This document shows positions 60,290 through 64,000 of a stretch of DNA of 64,000 bases, piece after piece. Every line of letters begins with the position of its first letter. Position 1 is the first letter of the stretch. Origin of the DNA: Rapana venosa (taxonomy: Eukaryota; Mollusca; Gastropoda; Neogastropoda; Muricidae); the NCBI GenBank assembly GCA_028751875.1, contig CM054135.1, forward strand, positions 61,690,673 to 61,754,672, given 5' to 3'. Both the position numbers and the translations under genes were made by a program. The notes beneath the pieces are model-generated. The model was not told the DNA's origin and searched no databases. It was given only the letters and a program-made list of their open reading frames with translations.

Positions 60290-60975
60290 ACTGTAAGTGA
60301 ATTGGCAGTGAAGTCTTCCCTTGGCAGCAGTGACTTGACGTGTAGTCAAATGTGTAGTTTTCTGTGGTGCAGCAGTCTTGAGTGGTGCAGCAGTCTTGAA
60401 ATGGTTCAGCAGCAGTTTTTGAGTGGTGAAGTTTTCCATGTGCATTTTTCCCGGGTGAAGTTGAAGTCTTCCATGGTGAAGTGAAGTCTTCCATGGTGAA
60501 GTCTTTCCATGGTGAAGTCTTCCATGGTGAAGTTTTCAGTGGTTTTGATTCTATAGTGAATGTGAAGTTGTCCATGGTAAAGATGGTGAAGTCTTCCATG
60601 TGCAGTTTTTTTTTGCGGTGAGTAGTTTTCTGTGGTAAAGAAGTTTTTGTGGTAAGAGTTTTCTGTGGTGAAGTAAGTTGTCTTTGTGAAGTTGAAGTTT
60701 TCCCGGGGTGAAATTGAAATTTTCTGTGGGGGAAGTTGAAGTTTTTGTGGCAAAGATATCCATGGTTTGCAGTCTTCTGTGGTGCGTTTAGTTTTCTTTA
60801 GTGCAGTTTTCCGTGGCGTGATTTCCATGACGTAGTTTTCCATGGTGCGTCTTGAGTAGTGCAGTCTTCTGTTGTAAAGTGTTTTGTTTTTAAGTCTTCT
60901 GTGGTGAGTCTTTGGGTGGTGTTTTTCCATGGTTGAGTCTTCTGATTGTCTATGGTGTAGTCTTCCAGAACATGA
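60290..60975 (-). repeat. 15-bp minisatellite block 3
   Basis: The best-preserved block: ccatggtgaagtctt repeats three to four times in a row at about 60,470-60,530 with a 15-16-base period. A 174-codon and a 120-codon minus-strand frame cross it and read MEDFT/PWKTS/HHGRL-type 5-residue repeats. Confidence 0.88.
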
Positions 60976-61209
60976 GTGTGGCCTGAAAAAGAAGACGTGT
61001 TTTAAGGGAAAAATGATGCTTCATTGCATTGAAAAATTTTTAGCAGTTTCTGTGTTCCTTTAATTCACCGCCTACAAACTTCTGTGATCATAGACATTGG
61101 TCATGAAACCGTTTTTGGGTTAACCTAACAATAACGTAACAAAACTTTCACGGCCCTGACCAATAATTGAATCATTGATGTAGGCAAAGCACTAATAAAA
61201 CTGTTAACT

Positions 61210-61440
61210 GTTATACCGGAGTCTTGAGATTGTTTTCCCTCCTCCACATCTTCCCCCGTGGGACTCCCGGGGTATGCTTGCAAAGCACAGCATCGCAAGA
61301 ATAGGATCTCTGCCCTCCAACCAGGCATGTCGTAAAAGGCGACTAAGGTGGAACCCTTCCCCCAGGTAGGGGGTAGACACAGGGCTAACAACCTGTTCTG
61401 TAAAAAAAAACAATTGTTACGGGAAACAGCAACAAAAGAA
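61210..61440 (+). mobile_element. Probable 5' untranslated region of the LINE below
   Basis: The segment ccaggcatgtcgtaaaaggc, then gactaaggtggaaccc, can form a small hairpin (gtcg...cgac). It resembles a leader stretch I recall upstream of LINE ORFs in invertebrates. It lies just before the endonuclease start. This is inference from position and memory. Confidence 0.45.
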
Positions 61441-61489
61441 ATGAAAAAATACTGGGTGTGACGGGCTTCCAGGTCATGGGAAGATGCTC

Positions 61490-63620
61490 GTATGAATGTC
61501 AGTGGTGAAGCCGAAAGGAAGCCACTGACAGGAAGATGGAAGTCTTAAGGCCAAAAATAAGACCAAGATAGGATTCTGGAATGTGAGAACCATGTTCGAA
61601 AACAGGAAAACTAGCGCAAGTTACAGCAGAGATGAGACGCTACAATTTGCATATTTCTCGCAATCAGTGAAAGCCGATGGACGGATCGGCAAATACAGAG
61701 CCAGCACGGGGAGAAACAGTGCTGTACAGTGGTAGAGATGACGGCCAACACCGTGAGGGAGTAGCAATCACCCTGAAGAAAGGAATGGAGAAGTGCCTGA
61801 TGGAATGGAAACTATCAACGCGGGATGTGGGGAAAGAATGAAAGGTAAGCATGCTAATACCACAATCATACAGTGCTATGCACCAACCAACGCAGTGGAG
61901 AAGAAAGCAAAGATACATTTTAGGGAGAAATTTACAGGCTGAAATGGAAACCACACCAAATCATGCCCATGAGGATAGTGATGGGTGCCCTAAATGAAAA
62001 AGTCGGAAAAGACAACACAAATCAAGAAGAGCCATGGGAAAAGAAGGATGTGGCAGCATAAATGAAACGGAGAAAGATTGGTGGATTCTGCATGACAAAC
62101 AACCTGGCCATTGGAGGGACATTATTTGCACACCCTGAGATCCAAAAGCTTACCTGGTGTTCCCCCAATGGAAGAGACAAAAACCAGATCGACCACCTGA
62201 TTATCAAGGGGACATGGAGGAGATCGCTCCTAGTTTGTAAAAGTAAGGAGAGGAGCGATTTTGCAGTAAATCACCACCTTGTTACTGAAACCCCTAAAAG
62301 TAAAGCTGAGAAAAAATGGATCTGGGAAACCCAAAGGGACAACATTTGATGTGGAAAAAACTGCGCAACCCCAAAGTAAGAGTGCTTTCACCCTCCAGCT
62401 CAAAAACAAGTTCCAAGCACTGGTGGATACTGAAAACTACACACCTCCTGACACGGCTAATATAACACCATGTGGAAAAAAGTCAGGACACCCTACACAC
62501 AACCCAGCGAAACGTGCTTAGGACAGACGGGGAAAGGGAGAAAGGTGGTTTAAACAGCAGACACCTGGCAAGCCTTTGAGAACAGGAGAGAACTGAAGAG
62601 AAAATCTTAGAGAAAGTCAGAAGGATAAGAGAAAAGGTACAAACAAAAAGTACAGAGAAGCAAACCAAACTGTGAAGAGAATGACAAGAACAGCAAGCGT
62701 ACCTACATGGATGATATTGCAAGACAAGCAGAGGAGGCCGCCGCAAAGGGAGACAAGGACAGGTGATAAGATACTAAGACTGTCAGTGGAAAGTACCGGA
62801 GCAACACTGAAACACAATCCAGTATAAACAAGGCCAAATACTTACCACAGAAGCAGAACAAGATGCAAGATGGGCAAAACATTTCAGCGAGTTCTCAAAC
62901 AGACCACCACCAACTGAAGAGGCAGAGTACAAGATCTTGATGCTGATCTCAAAGTGAAAAAGCTCACCACCAAAGAAGGAAGAGATTATAGCAGCATCAG
63001 CTCTCAAGAATGGAAAAAACCCTGGCCAGGACAACCCCAACGCAGAACTTTCAAGGCAGAACCAGAATTTGCATCTAAGTTCTACAGCCACTTTTGCGCA
63101 TATGGGGAAGAGAACAGCAACCAGCAGATGAAAGAAGGGGTCATCGTGAGATCCAAAGAAGGAGCCCTGAACAATTGTAACAAATGGAGAGGAACAAATC
63201 TGCTATCGTTCCAGCAAGATTCTGGCAAGATCATCACGGAAAGGATCCAGAGGGAGTGGACAACAATCAGAAAGGAACAGGGAGGTTTAGACCAGGAAGA
63301 AGATGCATAGACCAGTCTTCACCCTGCGCAAATCATCGAAACAGTGCAAAGGAAAAGGCAGGACCGCTGTATATCAACTTCGTAGATTTTGAAAAAGCCT
63401 TTGACGCATTCATTTAGAAAGTGTATGGCGATACTCCGAGATATGGAATTCCACAGGAGATTATCCAAGTCATTAGAGCTTCTACAACCAATTCACGTGC
63501 AGAGTAGGAAAACGCAAACCAGTTTCGTGTAAAACCGGGCGTCAGACAAGGCTGCCCATGTCAGCATACTCTTCAACCTGACAAGATTGGTGATGAGAGA
63601 ACAACGCTGACCAGTCACGG
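61490..63620 (+). pseudogene. APE-type non-LTR retrotransposon ORF, frame-broken
   Basis: Domains appear in normal order but in changing frames. Endonuclease start: IGFWNVRTM at 61,568. Endonuclease middle: QCYAPTNAVEKK at about 61,871. Endonuclease end: GGTLFAHPEIQKLTWCSPNG and then RDKNQIDHL, in a 95-codon frame at 62,062-62,349. Linker: YMDDIARQAEEAAAKGDK-like at about 62,705. Next: a HFSE.SNRPPPTEEAE-like segment at about 62,880. Reverse transcriptase: KNGKNPGQDNPNAEL (63,006), EGVIVRSKEGALNNCNKWRG (about 63,137), LYINFVDFEKAFD with the first catalytic Asp (63,367-63,405), and GVRQGC (63,538). The YADD motif and C terminus are not seen after about 63,620. Many frameshifts and stops make it dead as written, through decay or sequence error. 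I favour an RTE-like clade without certainty. Confidence 0.92.
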
Positions 63621-64000
63621 CATCAGATGGACCCCTCCAACCGCCAGTTTCCGTGACAGCCCCATACCCACCCCATCGGCTCCCGTCCAGCACTTCCACA
63701 CCCTGAAATCTCGAAAGCGGTGATGACACGAACCCAAACCCTCACCGTGTGGAAGTTTACCCCTTCACGTACCTCAGGACTGTTGGCATGCCCTGGCCAC
63801 ACACATTTAAGAACCGGTAGCAAGCAAGCAAATGCTTATAAAATCTGAACAGTGTGGAATCGTCCATACCCCAAGAACCAATAAGCTTAAACCCAAACTG
63901 GACTTCCACCCTTTTACCCGGCCGATGGAGATGACGAGTCCTCGCAACCACCACATCCACACGAAAACCCGAAGATCTTGCGCAACCTGGCCTAGTACCA
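63621..64000. other. Unassigned sequence after the LINE
   Basis: A GIRWTP-like word at about 63,620 could be the continuation of the reverse transcriptase, but no YADD follows. The remaining 350 bases match nothing I know. Either the LINE is interrupted here or the sequence is too corrupt to read. Confidence 0.4.

Larger units (their letters stand above)
51920..61000. repeat. ~2.3-kb higher-order repeat, about 4 units
   Basis: An ordered set of modules recurs. Anchor A (cattgaagtacctag plus a (g)gaacagcc-like word) is at about 51,958, 54,309, 54,845, 57,148 and 59,542. A GA microsatellite follows each. A SINE is at 52,660, 55,115, 57,510 and 59,830. Anchor B (gtcctgtagttcttttcttg and similar) is at about 53,545, 55,543, 57,940 and 60,243. 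A 15-bp minisatellite is at 55.78, 58.03 and 60.29 kb. Anchor C (gcctgaaaaagaa...tgttttaag) is at about 56,405, 58,634 and 60,984. Spacing is roughly 2.0-2.4 kb. The first unit lacks a clear minisatellite block. Confidence 0.8.

Noticed and set aside
60406..60930. 174-codon minus-strand protein with MEDFT repeats
   Set aside because: It is the 15-bp minisatellite read in frame; all evidence is consistent with a non-coding tandem repeat.
1..64000. A novel defence, biosynthetic or regulatory gene system
   Set aside because: No cluster of real genes is present. All recognisable coding sequence belongs to broken retrotransposons.

Overview
This is a eukaryotic, almost certainly metazoan and probably molluscan (gastropod- or bivalve-like), non-genic window. 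The reasons are very dense (CT)n, (CA)n and (GAA)n microsatellites, several families of tRNA-derived SINEs whose bodies resemble those known from molluscs, and broken APE-type non-LTR retrotransposons. I found no host protein-coding gene, rRNA gene, intact tRNA gene or CRISPR array that I can support. Nearly all open frames are translations of simple repeats or minisatellites. The taxon is an inference; nothing identifies a species.

Layout. 1-1.1 kb: (CT)n/(CTGT)n arrays with a SINE 3' half between them. 1.26-1.8 kb: a 60-bp minisatellite of nine units. 2.0-3.1 kb: a dispersed SINE-like repeat and a ~172-bp tandem repeat with a (CT)n(AT)n block inside it. 3.1-19.06 kb: a long low-complexity segment. 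It carries unusual SINEs with a tRNA-type A box followed by a piece of the 5S rRNA internal promoter, a LINE 3' end and long CA-rich tracts, then ~8 kb that looks like error-rich sequence. 19.06-19.82 kb: a C homopolymer and an indel-rich second version of 2.74-3.44 kb. 19.82-35.44 kb: a copy of 3,438-19,060 that matched wherever I compared it, offset by exactly 16,384 bp (2^14). This duplication is more likely an assembly artefact than biology, so every feature between about 3.4 and 19.1 kb appears twice.

35.45-45 kb: cleaner sequence with GA/GACA and GT microsatellites, a LINE C-terminal fragment (36.8-37.2 kb), several SINEs and a ~0.55-kb tandem repeat (40.4-42.7 kb). 45.35-50.0 kb: a degenerate ~42-bp satellite interrupted by a LINE fragment, SINE tails and a non-repeat island. 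50.3-51.15 kb: a decayed LINE end. 51.9-61.0 kb: about four copies of a ~2.3-kb higher-order repeat. Each well-preserved unit has an anchor sequence, a GA microsatellite, a SINE, a second anchor and a 15-bp minisatellite. 61.2-63.6 kb: a frame-broken non-LTR retrotransposon with endonuclease, linker and reverse transcriptase in normal order.

There is no gene network to describe. The window is retroelements, their fragments and tandem repeats, with clear signs of uneven sequence quality.
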